Shown here one piece after another: positions 43,150 through 51,859 of a stretch of DNA of 64,000 bases (position 1 is the first letter of the stretch; every line of letters begins with the position of its first letter). Under the pieces are notes generated by a model, which had not been told where the DNA came from, made no database searches, and worked only from the letters and a program-made list of their open reading frames with translations. Position numbers and translations under genes: made by a program. This DNA is from Roseiflexus castenholzii DSM 13941. Lineage in GTDB: Bacteria > Chloroflexota > Chloroflexia > Chloroflexales > Roseiflexaceae. The DNA is taken from positions 1,116,001 to 1,180,000 of the forward strand of contig NC_009767.1 in NCBI RefSeq assembly GCF_000017805.1. Reading direction: 5' to 3'.

Positions 43150-45687
43150 GTGTCTGCTATGGTGTGCTCACCGTCATATGATCAACCGGATGGAACGGAC
43201 CTTCTCTATGATGTGATTGACCATATTCCTGCGGGAATTCTGGTCGTTTCGCTTCCTGAGTTTCGCATTCTTGCCATCAATGCGCGCGCTTGCGTGCGGT
43301 TTGGCATTCCGATCACCGCACACATTACCGGTCGCCTCTGCTCCGAAGTGATCCCCCGGTTTGCCGAAGATCGTCTCGATGAACTGTGGCTCTCGACTGC
43401 CGGTATTCAAACCGGCAACGCCACGCCGCCGACCGAGGTGGGCGGCGCGCTAACTCGCCGCTGGAATGCCTATGCAGTGTGCGATCCGTCCGGTCGAGCC
43501 GTGCGCCTGCTGCTCGTCTGGTTCGAGGCGAGCGTAACGCCCGAGCATCAGTTCGCCAGCAGCGCGCAGCAGATTACCCGCGCGCTGATTTCGATTCTTG
43601 ACCGCGATCAACTGCTCGATCTCATCCTGGAACAACTCCATGGCGTGGTTGTTTACGATAGGGCCATGGTCGTCTTACGCGACGAGGATGGATATTACAT
43701 TGCGGCCAGTCGGGGATTGCCCGCGTACAACGGTCGTGCCACGAAACGGGTCCCTGCAACGAATCGCGTGCTCAATCAGGTTGAGGCGGCCTATGAACCG
43801 GTGATCGTGCGGGGCGAACTAGAGGTGGAGGATCTGTGCGGCGCACAGAGCAATGCGCATATCTGGCTGGGAGTGCCGCTTCGGGCGCAGGGTGATGTTG
43901 TGGGCATTTTGCTGCTGACAAACCGGTCTTCCAATCACTACACCCGCGCCGATGCTGCACAGGCGCAGGCGTTTGCCGCCTATGCGGCATTGGTGGTGCG
44001 CAATGCAGAACTCTACTATCGCGCCCGTGAACAGAGCGCGCGCCTGGCGCTCGTCAACCGCATTGCGCGCATGATCACGGCAACCCACGATCTGCACGCA
44101 ATCTTTGCTCATTTGATTGAACATCTGCACGGTGTTGTTCCGCTCGATATCGCCGAACTTGCGTTGTTCGACCCGGCAACCCGGCGTCTGACGATGATCG
44201 CCCGGCATCCACCGGTAAGCGCCGCTGATGCGACCAATGTCGATTATAGCAGTGAGGACGCACTGTTCCTTCAGCGGTTGATCGACCAGCGCCAACCGCG
44301 CCTCCTGTCGCCGGACGATGTCGCTGCGCCGGAGATTCAGCAACGTCTCATTTGCGCGGGAATCCGGTCATGCCTGGTTGTCCCGATTGTCGATGAGGGG
44401 TATACGTCCGGCGCACTGCTTCTGGGGAGCCATCGAACGCATGCGTTTCCTGCCATCGAAATTCGCATGCTCGCCGATCTTGCGCAGCATCTCGCCGTCG
44501 CCATTCAAAACGCCCAATTGCATCAGGCGCGCGAGAAGGCGCTGGCGGATCTACGCCTTGCGCAACAGCGGCTCATTCAGTCCGAACGGTTGACGGCGGT
44601 TGGGGAACTGGTGGCAGGCGTTGCGCATGAATTGAACAATCCATTGACTGCTGTGCTTGGATTTGCCAACATTCTGCAACAAACCGCGCCGACCGAGTAT
44701 CAGCACGATCTGGCGATGATTGTCGAAAGCGCCACTCGCGCACGGCGGATTGTCCAGAATCTCCTGACCTTCGCGCGCCAGCGCCAGGTGCATCGGGAAG
44801 AGGTCGATCTGAATCTTGCTGTGCGTCAGGTGTTGAGTCTGCTTGCCTATCATATGCGCACCCATCATATTGTTGTTGAAGAACGCCTCAAGCCGAATCT
44901 GCCGCTGACAACCGCCGATGCCACGGCGATTAAGCAGGTGGTGCTCAATTTACTGAACAATGCGCAACAGGCGCTGGCATCGTGGCATGGCGAGCGACGC
45001 ATTCTGATTTCAACCGATAGCGAATGGCGTGATGGTCAGGAATGGCTGATCCTTCGGATCAGTGATACCGGTCCTGGTATTGCGCCTGAACATCTGCCAC
45101 TGATCTTCGAGCCATTTTTTACGACGAAACCAGTCGGCGAAGGCACCGGCTTGGGGTTGTCGATCTGCTACGGCATCGTGACGCAGTACCATGGTCATAT
45201 CCATGTCCACAGTGTTGTAGGGAGCGGCGCCAGTTTTACCGTGGAACTGCCGGTTCAGGTATGTTTGGAAAGCGATGCTGCCGGTTCGGCGCCAACCGCA
45301 GTTCAACCTGAGCGCCAGTATCATGTGCTCGTCGTTGATGATGAGGCGGCCATTGCGGAATTGATCGCCCGGCTTTTGCGGGAACGGGGATATACCGTTG
45401 ATATATGTCGCGATGGGGCAACCGCGCTGGACCGGATCAACCGCACGGCATACGATCTGCTTATCTGTGATGTGCGCATGCCGGGGATGAGCGGCGATGA
45501 GTTGTTTGCCAATCTGAGTCAGCGCGCGCCGCACCTGACGCGCCGCGTGCTGTTCGTCAGCGGCGACACCGCTAGTTACAGCACACGCGAGTTCCTCGAA
45601 CGCAGCGGTGTCCGCTATGTTGAGAAGCCATTTGATGCCGCCGAATTTGTCAACATTGTGCGTCAGGTGCTTGCTGAACCGTCGTGA
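43150..45687 (+). CDS. Hybrid sensor histidine kinase (PAS-GAF-GAF-HisKA-HATPase-REC)
   Basis: An 845-aa cytoplasmic sensor kinase without transmembrane helices. A PAS-like domain at about 10-120 and two GAF domains (about 145-300 and 315-470) precede HisKA, with the phospho-acceptor His in AGVAHELNNPLTAVLGF near 493. The ATP domain has the N box VLNLLNNAQQAL near 598 and DTGPGIAPEHLPLIFEPFF followed by TGLGLSI. The C-terminal receiver (VLVVDDEAAIAELIA near 727) has Asp in LLICDVRMPGMSG near 773. The start is GTG 43150 or ATG 43159. No Shine-Dalgarno is seen. The partner regulator is not in the window. Signals could include light or nucleotides via the GAFs. Confidence 0.9.
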   Translation: MSAMVCSPSYDQPDGTDLLYDVIDHIPAGILVVSLPEFRILAINARACVRFGIPITAHITGRLCSEVIPRFAEDRLDELWLSTAGIQTGNATPPTEVGGALTRRWNAYAVCDPSGRAVRLLLVWFEASVTPEHQFASSAQQITRALISILDRDQLLDLILEQLHGVVVYDRAMVVLRDEDGYYIAASRGLPAYNGRATKRVPATNRVLNQVEAAYEPVIVRGELEVEDLCGAQSNAHIWLGVPLRAQGDVVGILLLTNRSSNHYTRADAAQAQAFAAYAALVVRNAELYYRAREQSARLALVNRIARMITATHDLHAIFAHLIEHLHGVVPLDIAELALFDPATRRLTMIARHPPVSAADATNVDYSSEDALFLQRLIDQRQPRLLSPDDVAAPEIQQRLICAGIRSCLVVPIVDEGYTSGALLLGSHRTHAFPAIEIRMLADLAQHLAVAIQNAQLHQAREKALADLRLAQQRLIQSERLTAVGELVAGVAHELNNPLTAVLGFANILQQTAPTEYQHDLAMIVESATRARRIVQNLLTFARQRQVHREEVDLNLAVRQVLSLLAYHMRTHHIVVEERLKPNLPLTTADATAIKQVVLNLLNNAQQALASWHGERRILISTDSEWRDGQEWLILRISDTGPGIAPEHLPLIFEPFFTTKPVGEGTGLGLSICYGIVTQYHGHIHVHSVVGSGASFTVELPVQVCLESDAAGSAPTAVQPERQYHVLVVDDEAAIAELIARLLRERGYTVDICRDGATALDRINRTAYDLLICDVRMPGMSGDELFANLSQRAPHLTRRVLFVSGDTASYSTREFLERSGVRYVEKPFDAAEFVNIVRQVLAEPS

Positions 45688-45692
45688 TGCGG

Positions 45693-46121
45693 CTACGGCA
45701 GGCGTGTGCGCCCGCTAACTGCACGGCGGATATTGGTCGTCATCGAGCGCGCGGCGTCGAGATAGACGGTGTAAACATCCGCGCGGCGCAAGCCAAGCGG
45801 CGCAGCCGCGACCAGCAGCAACAGCGCTGGAATGTACCAGACCCAGCCAAAAGCGCTGCCCAGGAAAAAGAAGATCAGAGCGGCGCCGATCATAGTGTTC
45901 ATGAGCGCGGCGCTCCCGTTGGTTCCGCCCAGCAAGTCGCGCAGGTTTGCCAGCACGAGCAGAATACCTGCGGCAACAGCGAAATATGCCTGTACGCCGG
46001 CGCTCAACAATCCGCCAATGATCGACACAAAGATGATCGCGGCAATCCCGATACCGATATAGATGTAAAGTGGCGGGATGCCATAACTGCCTGAGTTGTT
46101 CCGATAACCGTTCCCGTTCAT
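45693..46121 (-). CDS. Small membrane protein of unknown function
   Basis: A 142-aa protein with four predicted transmembrane helices (IYIGIGIAAIIFVSIIGGLL, YFAVAAGILLVLANL, MIGAALIFFFLGSAFG, IPALLLLVAAAPLGL). A glycine/asparagine-rich N-terminus and a basic C-terminal tail flank them. AGGAACGAG lies just before ATG 46121. It converges on the kinase gene with a 5-bp gap. I do not recognise a family. Confidence 0.65.
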   Translation of the reverse strand: MNGNGYRNNSGSYGIPPLYIYIGIGIAAIIFVSIIGGLLSAGVQAYFAVAAGILLVLANLRDLLGGTNGSAALMNTMIGAALIFFFLGSAFGWVWYIPALLLLVAAAPLGLRRADVYTVYLDAARSMTTNIRRAVSGRTRLP

Positions 46122-46291
46122 CTCGTTCCTCGTTTTCTATTGCGTCACGCGCCCGGTTGTTCGCTTTTCCGCCAATAGGACGCGCAGTTGATATCCTTTG
46201 TTGCGGTCTGGTCAGAAGTTAGGAGGCAGGGGTTGCCTTCTCACCTTCGCTCTTCGCACCTTCCCACCTTTGTATATCGAACACCTGCAAC

Positions 46292-46606
46292 CGGGGAGTG
46301 CGGTCCGGGAAGCGTCCGAGGAGCACAGGCGCTGGGGAACGCGGGGACTGGGGAGCGCCGGGGAAGCGCAGGCGCTGGGGAACGTGGGGACTGGGGAGCG
46401 CCGGGGAAGCGCAGGCGCGGGGAGTGCGGTCCGGGGAGCGTCCGGGGAGCACAGGCGCGGGGAGTGCGGTCCGGGAAGCGTCCGGGAAGCACAGGCGCCG
46501 GGAACGCGGGGGCTGGGGAGTGCGGTCCGGGGAGCGTCCGGGGAGCACAGGCGCGGGGAGTGCGGTCCGGGAAGCGTCCGGGAAGCACAGGCGCCGGGAA
46601 CGCGGG
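46292..46606. repeat. G-rich minisatellite
   Basis: Eight or so imperfect copies of a GGGGAGTGCGGTCCGGG-like block and a related CTGGGGAGCGCCGGGGAAGC block alternate at about 40-43 bp spacing. All guanine-rich blocks lie on the plus strand, so G-quadruplexes are possible. The open frames in all six readings are by-products. Confidence 0.8.
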
Positions 46607-46634
46607 CGTCCTCGCCCGCCAGTCCACGCAACGC

Positions 46635-47696
46635 TCAACCCCCTGCCACCGCCGCGCTGATCGTTCCCGAATGGCGCAACAGCCAGCCGTTGTCGGCAGT
46701 ACGCGCACCGAGAATTGCCCAGGCGACGCCAACTCCCGGCGCTGCCCATGCCAGACATCCCGATGCACCGGTATGACCGAACGAGTCGGTCCCGACACCG
46801 GCAGGAATCCAGTGCGGTTCCTTCATGCCGCGCACTTCTGGTCCAAGCCCCCAGGGACACGGGTTCCAACGCAACGGTTCGATAAATCCGCCGGGTAAGT
46901 CGCCTGTCTGATCGAGGACTGCAACAGTGCGCAAAGGTGGACTGAGAAAGCCAGGCGGATGCCCACGAAATGCGCGTACCAGCGTCAGAGCGCCTGCGGC
47001 GGTTGTCACCAATCCAGCCCACGGTAGCGCCAGTGAGCGCCAGAACGGCGAATTGAACGGTTCGAGCGGCGTTGCACGATAACGTCCACGCACATCGGCG
47101 ATGCGCGCCGGCGCGCGCGGCGGTTCCATCCCCAGATACCCCTCGATGCCGAGCGGCGTCAGCACCAGATCGCGGAGCGCGTCGCGGAAGCGCGCGCCGG
47201 CGCGCGCTTCCACTGCCAGCGCCAGCAAGCCGTACCCGATATTACTGTAGAGCACCTCGCTCGCCGGTGGGTGATACAGGTTTGCCCGCAAACACGCCTG
47301 TGCCAGGCTTTCCCAGGTCAATCCTGGTTCATACGGCGCATCAGCGGCATTCAGGTCGATGGCAAATCCAGCCGTGTGGCAGAGCAGACGGCGGATAGTC
47401 ACGCCGGAATGTGGCTCAGCCCGCCGGACGTAGCGATCCACTGGATCGTCCAGTTCGATCAGCCCACGATCCACCAGGCGCAACACTGCCAGCGCCGTCG
47501 CCAGTTTGGTGATCGATGCGACCGGAAAGAGATCGTCGGGAGCGAGCGGATGCCCGTCAGCATCGGTTCCGACTGCAAAAACATCCGGTTTCTGGTGGTC
47601 CACTGCTACGGCGACGACGACGCCAGGGACGCGACCGGACGCGACCAGCGTTTCGGCAGCGGCGCGCGCCGCTGCGAGACGAGCGAGGTGGCGCAT
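46635..47696 (-). CDS. Serine hydrolase of the beta-lactamase/class C superfamily
   Basis: A 353-aa protein. The nucleophile motif SITK (SxxK) is near residue 60. YSNIGYG is the YxN motif near 148, and HTGASG near 315 takes the place of KTG. RLLCHTAGFAIDLN is a conserved turn. There is no signal peptide, so it is probably a cytoplasmic esterase rather than a penicillin target. It follows the acyl-CoA ligase by 3 bp and is the last gene of a minus-strand operon with hydrolases, an ACT protein and the ligase. An ester or amide substrate linked to acyl metabolism is a reasonable guess. Confidence 0.83.
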   Translation of the reverse strand: MRHLARLAAARAAAETLVASGRVPGVVVAVAVDHQKPDVFAVGTDADGHPLAPDDLFPVASITKLATALAVLRLVDRGLIELDDPVDRYVRRAEPHSGVTIRRLLCHTAGFAIDLNAADAPYEPGLTWESLAQACLRANLYHPPASEVLYSNIGYGLLALAVEARAGARFRDALRDLVLTPLGIEGYLGMEPPRAPARIADVRGRYRATPLEPFNSPFWRSLALPWAGLVTTAAGALTLVRAFRGHPPGFLSPPLRTVAVLDQTGDLPGGFIEPLRWNPCPWGLGPEVRGMKEPHWIPAGVGTDSFGHTGASGCLAWAAPGVGVAWAILGARTADNGWLLRHSGTISAAVAGG

Positions 47697-47699
47697 ATA

Positions 47700-49382
47700 T
47701 CAACCCCGATCGCTGTGTTCGGAGCGATCATCGAGCAGCGCGCGCCGCAACACTTTGCCGATGAACGAACGCGGCAACGCATCGCGAAACTCGACGACTG
47801 ACGGCACCTTGTGCGCGCTCAGGCGCTCGCGGAGGAACCCAATGATTTCATCGGCGGTGGCGCGCTCTCCCTGCCGCAACACGACGAATGCGCGCAGATC
47901 GGGTTGTCCTTCAGCACGAGGAGCGCCGGCAACCGCTGCCTCCAGCACCTTGGGGTGCTGATAAAGCACTTCCTCAATGTCGCGCGGATAGATGTTGTAC
48001 GGACCGGCGATAATGACATCTTTCTTCCGTTCGATGATCTGAAAAAAGCCATCAGTGTCCATACGCGCCATGTCGCCGGTGCGCAGCCAGCCATCTGATG
48101 TGAAGACTTCCGCAGTATCAACCGGGCGATTCCAGTACCCCTGCATGAGCTGTGGTCCGCGCACCAGCAGTTCGCCGATGCGTCCCGGCGGCAGGTCGGC
48201 GCCGGTTGTCGCATCGACGATCTTCGCTTCGGTCGATGGCAGCGGAATGCCAATCGTCGCGCGGCGCTCGTGTGATACGCCCAGCGGGTTGGCGTGCGTC
48301 ACCGGACCGGCTTCGGTCAACCCATATCCTTCGACGAGACGGGCGCGGGTGACGCGCTCGAACCCCTCCTGCACTTCAATGGGCAACGGTGCAGCTCCGC
48401 TAATGCAGGCGCGCAGTGACGCCAGACCATATCGCCGCGCGTCCTTGATCTCAGCAATTGCGGCATACATGGGCGGAATGCCGGGGAAGATCGTCGCATG
48501 CTCGCGGCGAATGGCGTGCAGGACATTGCCGGTCTCGAACGTTGGCAGCAGGATCATGGCGGCAGCAATCGCCACCGAAAAGTTCATGCAGGCGGTCATG
48601 CCATAGGCGTGGGAAAACGGAAGCGCGCAGATCACCCGTTCCGTGCCGCGGCGCGCCGCAGGGAGCCATGCCGCCACCTGCACTGCGTTGGCGACCAGGC
48701 TGCGATGCGTATGGACGACCCCTTTTGCCTCGCCGGTCGTGCCGCCAGTGTACAGAATTGTCGCCGGTTTGCCAGGACTCGTCTGAGGAAGGGAGTCCCC
48801 CGGCTCTTCTGCCAGCATGTGCGCCATCCAGAGCGCCCGGCGCGCCTCATCATCGGGAACGCGGTGTCCTTCGCGTTCCTGGCGCAGAAGCGTAAATAAA
48901 CGTCGCTGCCCTGGCGGCAGAAACTCCTTCAGATTGGTGTAGATAACCCGTTGCACGCCAGCGCGTTCGCGCACTGCCACAACCAGCGGGTGGAACATGC
49001 TCAATGCAATCAGCGTTGTTGCGCCTGCATCGGTCAACTGGCGCACCAGACCTCCCGCCTCGAAGATGGGGTTGGTCAATGCTACGATCGCCCCCGCGCG
49101 CCACGCGCCGTAGCAGGCAATGACCGCCTGTGGAATGTTCGGTAACACCAGCGCGATGCGTTCGCCGGGTTGCACACCCGATTTCAGCAGTGCGACGGCA
49201 AAACGTGTTGCCAGGCGATCAAGGGTGGCATAGTTGACGACGCGCCCGTAGAACAGTATTGCCGGCGCTGCCGGATATGCGTGTGCCGCTGTGGCGAGCA
49301 GATCGGGCAGGATGCATTCCGGCGCCGTGATCTCGGCAGGAACGCCAGGATCATAGAAGGCGAGCCATGGATGGTCAGGCAT
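47700..49382 (-). CDS. Acyl-CoA synthetase (long-chain fatty-acid CoA ligase type)
   Basis: A 560-aa adenylate-forming enzyme that activates a carboxylic acid as acyl-AMP and then thioester. The phosphate loop is ILYTGGTTGEAKGVVHTH, the A5 motif GYGLTEAGPVTH, the hinge LRTGDMARMD, and a C-terminal lysine in RSFIGKVLRR. ATG 49382 is chosen. The frame is open to TTG 49397, which overlaps the stop of the ACT gene. Its operon partners are the two alpha/beta hydrolases, the ACT protein and the serine hydrolase. Acyl chain length is not determined. Confidence 0.88.
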   Translation of the reverse strand: MPDHPWLAFYDPGVPAEITAPECILPDLLATAAHAYPAAPAILFYGRVVNYATLDRLATRFAVALLKSGVQPGERIALVLPNIPQAVIACYGAWRAGAIVALTNPIFEAGGLVRQLTDAGATTLIALSMFHPLVVAVRERAGVQRVIYTNLKEFLPPGQRRLFTLLRQEREGHRVPDDEARRALWMAHMLAEEPGDSLPQTSPGKPATILYTGGTTGEAKGVVHTHRSLVANAVQVAAWLPAARRGTERVICALPFSHAYGMTACMNFSVAIAAAMILLPTFETGNVLHAIRREHATIFPGIPPMYAAIAEIKDARRYGLASLRACISGAAPLPIEVQEGFERVTRARLVEGYGLTEAGPVTHANPLGVSHERRATIGIPLPSTEAKIVDATTGADLPPGRIGELLVRGPQLMQGYWNRPVDTAEVFTSDGWLRTGDMARMDTDGFFQIIERKKDVIIAGPYNIYPRDIEEVLYQHPKVLEAAVAGAPRAEGQPDLRAFVVLRQGERATADEIIGFLRERLSAHKVPSVVEFRDALPRSFIGKVLRRALLDDRSEHSDRG

Positions 49383-49393
49383 ATGTCGCGTGT

Positions 49394-49849
49394 TCAACCT
49401 TCCGCCGCTGCGGACGATACGAGCGAATCGAGCACCGCCAGCGCGCGGTCGAGATCGACTTCGCGCAGCAGCAGATGATCGCGGCTGAAACCGGAAATTG
49501 CCACAATCGGCACGGACTCCGCCGCCAGCGCAGTGCTGATGAGGGCAAGGAAGCCGGTCAGGTCTGGCGGAAGATCGATCTCAAAACTGACGACGCGGTA
49601 GGGGCGCTCGATGCGAGCGCGCGGAAATGCCGGGCTGACAGCGCGCCAATCGTTTTCGGGCAGAATGAAAGTCACCGTGTCGGGAGCGACGAACAACTGC
49701 CATAGCCGGGCGCGCAGTCCGCCAAGCAGGCGGATGACCACCGCCGACTCGTGTGGATCGATCCCGGCGAGAACGTATCGTTCCGGCAACACCGACCAGC
49801 GCAAACGTCGCAGGATGTCAGGCAGGCGTGGATCGTGCATACGAGTCAC
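49394..49849 (-). CDS. ACT-domain protein
   Basis: A 151-aa protein with an ACT-like fold at about residues 65-145: RVVSFEIDLPPDLTGFLALI, AAESVPIVAISGF and DHLLLREVDLDRALAVL. ACT domains bind small ligands, often amino acids. GGAGGAGGGG ends 5 nt before GTG 49849, which supports it over ATG 49840. The GTGA overlap with the hydrolase stop indicates coupled translation. It may sense a ligand for the operon. No catalytic domain is attached. Confidence 0.72.
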   Translation of the reverse strand: MTRMHDPRLPDILRRLRWSVLPERYVLAGIDPHESAVVIRLLGGLRARLWQLFVAPDTVTFILPENDWRAVSPAFPRARIERPYRVVSFEIDLPPDLTGFLALISTALAAESVPIVAISGFSRDHLLLREVDLDRALAVLDSLVSSAAAEG

Positions 49850-50661
49850 AAAAGCCCCTCCTCCCTGAGAATATCGTCATCTTCAACCTCACCGCGCCAA
49901 CTGCGCCGGATGCCAATAAAATGCTCGATGGCGCGATTGACTGCTTGCGGACGTTCGAGTTGCGGCAAATGACGGGCATACCGGATAATTTCCAGGCGCG
50001 ATCCGGGCATCATGCGGTGCATACGTTGCAATACTGATGGCGGTACAATGAAGTCGAACTGCCCGCCGATAATGAGCGTCGGCGTGGTTATCTGCGGCAG
50101 CAAGTCCCAGCCGCGCCAGGGAAAGAGTGTTCCTGCCAGCACGCGCTTGATCACGAACAATGGCGCGTGCAGTTTGGGCGCGAGCACAGGGCGCAATCGT
50201 TCGAGGGCGGTAAGCGGGATCGGCAGTTTCAGCGCCATTTCGAGCACCGGGTGCAAATGAATCTCCGGCGCCGTCGCCAACAGTGCCAACCGCGCGACGC
50301 GCTGTGGTTGCGCGGCGGTAAATGTCAGCGCGATGGGTCCGCCAAACGAGTGCGCTGCCAGAATGAACGGTTCACGCACCTGCAAACGGTCGAGCAGTTG
50401 GGTGAAATCCCACAAGAACTCTTCCAGCGTGTAGGCGGAGCGGGGCGCCTCGGATTGACCGTGTCCGCGAAGGTCGAACGCAATGACGCGGTAATTGCGA
50501 ACAAAGCGGGTCAACTGCGGCAACCATTGTTCTGCACACCCACCGGCGCCATGGATAAACACCATTGTGCCTTGTGCCGCTTCGACAGGCGCAGCATCGA
50601 TCACGCTCAGGCGCACAGGCGCACTTCCGGCGACGGTGACGATTGTGCGCGTCAGTTCCAT
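49846..50661 (-). CDS. Alpha/beta-fold hydrolase 1
   Basis: A 271-aa serine hydrolase: TMVFIHGAGGCAEQW (oxyanion), VIAFDLRGHGQS, nucleophile in ILAAHSFGGPIALTF, Asp in IIGGQFDFIVPP, and His in RYARHLPQLERP. ATG 50661 (MELTRTIVTVAG) is used; no Shine-Dalgarno is visible. Upstream, 50788-50963 repeats the first codons of this gene and the end of the next one, a tandem duplication that extends the open frame artificially to 51021. It couples to the ACT gene by a 4-nt overlap. Substrate unknown. Confidence 0.83.
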   Translation of the reverse strand: MELTRTIVTVAGSAPVRLSVIDAAPVEAAQGTMVFIHGAGGCAEQWLPQLTRFVRNYRVIAFDLRGHGQSEAPRSAYTLEEFLWDFTQLLDRLQVREPFILAAHSFGGPIALTFTAAQPQRVARLALLATAPEIHLHPVLEMALKLPIPLTALERLRPVLAPKLHAPLFVIKRVLAGTLFPWRGWDLLPQITTPTLIIGGQFDFIVPPSVLQRMHRMMPGSRLEIIRYARHLPQLERPQAVNRAIEHFIGIRRSWRGEVEDDDILREEGLL

Positions 50662-50963
50662 CAGGCAAGAAACCCCAGCAATGCGCGCTAAAACGCTTCG
50701 GGTCGTTCGTCTATCGAATGGCGCTGCGTCGCGCGCAGCGTGACGAATTGCGCGCCAGGAAGAGCAGCCGCAACCCGCCGCGATATTCAGGCGCACAGGC
50801 GCACTTTTGGCAACGGTGACAATTGTGCGCGTCAATTCCATCAGGCAAGAAACTCCAGCAATACGCGCTGGAACACTTCGGGTTGTTCGTCCATCGGGTG
50901 GTGCAGCGCCCCGCGCAGTGCGACGAATTGCGCGTCGGGAATAGCAGCCGCAACCCGTCGCGA
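50618..50963. repeat. Tandem duplication spanning the junction of two hydrolase genes
   Basis: Two copies, about 170 and 176 bp, begin CAGGCGCACAGGCGC at 50618 and 50788 and end at the GCAACCCG(C/T)CGCGA motif near 50783 and 50963. Offsets are 170 bp at one end and 180 bp at the other, showing a 10-bp indel. The right copy includes the true 3' end of hydrolase 2, and the left copy holds a decayed version of it. Confidence 0.8.
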
Positions 50964-51659
50964 CAGTTCTGCTGGCACGATGGGGTCGCGATCGCCGTTG
51001 ATCACTAGCGTTGGAACACACACCTGATCCAGGCGTTCATCGAGTGAATTGGCAAACAACCCATTGAGCAGACGACGCAACCCTTCGGGATCGTGGTGTG
51101 CAGCACATGTGGCGCGACGCAGCCCCGGCAGTACGCGCTCCATGCCGGCAATCGGGCGCCAATGACGCGCGAGCGCATCCAATCCCCGGTAGAGGAGCAA
51201 TGACGCGCGCAACGCTGCCCACCCATATCCGTCTTGCAGGTAGAGCCGTGTGTAGGGCGGCATGGCGCTTCCCAACGCCGCAGGCGCCACCAGTGCCAGG
51301 CGTTCCACCAGATGCGGGTGGGTGAGCGTCAACTCCAGCGCCACATTCCCCCCCATCGAGTGACCAACCAGCGTGATCCGATGAATCTCCTGCGCTGTAC
51401 AGAATGCAGCCACCCGCCCGGCAATGTGCTGCATGCGTTCCGCGCCGTCAAGCGGCGAGCCGCCATGCCCCGGAAGATCGAGCGCAAAGACGCGGGTACG
51501 CGCTGAGAGCGCTGCAATCGTGGCGTGCCAGATTTCTTTCGTGTCGCCCCATCCATGCAACAGTGCAATGACGCGCTCACCGGCGCCGGCAGCGCTGTAG
51601 CGCAGACGACTCACGGCGCACCATGCTTCAATTGGCGAGATGGCTGGTGTGTCGATCAT
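50841..51659 (-). CDS. Alpha/beta-fold hydrolase 2
   Basis: A 272-aa protein. VIALLHGWGDTKEIW, VFALDLPGHGGSPLD, the nucleophile in LVGHSMGGNVALEL, Asp in VINGDRDPIVP, and His in LRGALHHPMDEQP give a complete triad. The acyl-CoA ligase operon starts with it. ATG 51659 (MIDTPAISP) is preferred. ATG 51689 is also open but overlaps a TATCAT box. A cap of about 90 residues between nucleophile and Asp fits esterases or epoxide-hydrolase relatives. Substrate unknown. Confidence 0.83.
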   Translation of the reverse strand: MIDTPAISPIEAWCAVSRLRYSAAGAGERVIALLHGWGDTKEIWHATIAALSARTRVFALDLPGHGGSPLDGAERMQHIAGRVAAFCTAQEIHRITLVGHSMGGNVALELTLTHPHLVERLALVAPAALGSAMPPYTRLYLQDGYGWAALRASLLLYRGLDALARHWRPIAGMERVLPGLRRATCAAHHDPEGLRRLLNGLFANSLDERLDQVCVPTLVINGDRDPIVPAELSRRVAAAIPDAQFVALRGALHHPMDEQPEVFQRVLLEFLA

Positions 51660-51697
51660 TGGGATTGGCGGTATTGGTCCTGATCGCATGATACCAC

Positions 51698-51822
51698 ACT
51701 CTGAGGGTTTAAAGGCGGACAGACCATCCCGGCGAACACCGGCACGCCCACCGGGGGACGGCCGCGCGCATGGCGCCGGTCTCCCCGCTCCTGCGCGCGG
51801 TCCGCCTTTGAAACTCTGAGGG
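51698..51822. mobile_element. 105-bp MITE-like element with 10-bp target duplication
   Basis: TTTAAAGGCGGAC at 51708-51720 is inverted as GTCCGCCTTTGAA at 51800-51812 (12 of 13). ACTCTGAGGG flanks it as direct repeats at 51698-51707 and 51813-51822. The element lies between hydrolase 2 and the SulP gene and has no coding capacity. Coordinates here include the duplications. Confidence 0.75.
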
Positions 51823-51859
51823 GAGAGGGTTGGCATGCCACATTCAACGCGCCCCCTCT

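Noticed and set aside
46188..47022. Frames through the minisatellite
   Set aside because: Gly/Pro/Arg-rich translations in every frame result from the G-rich repeat.
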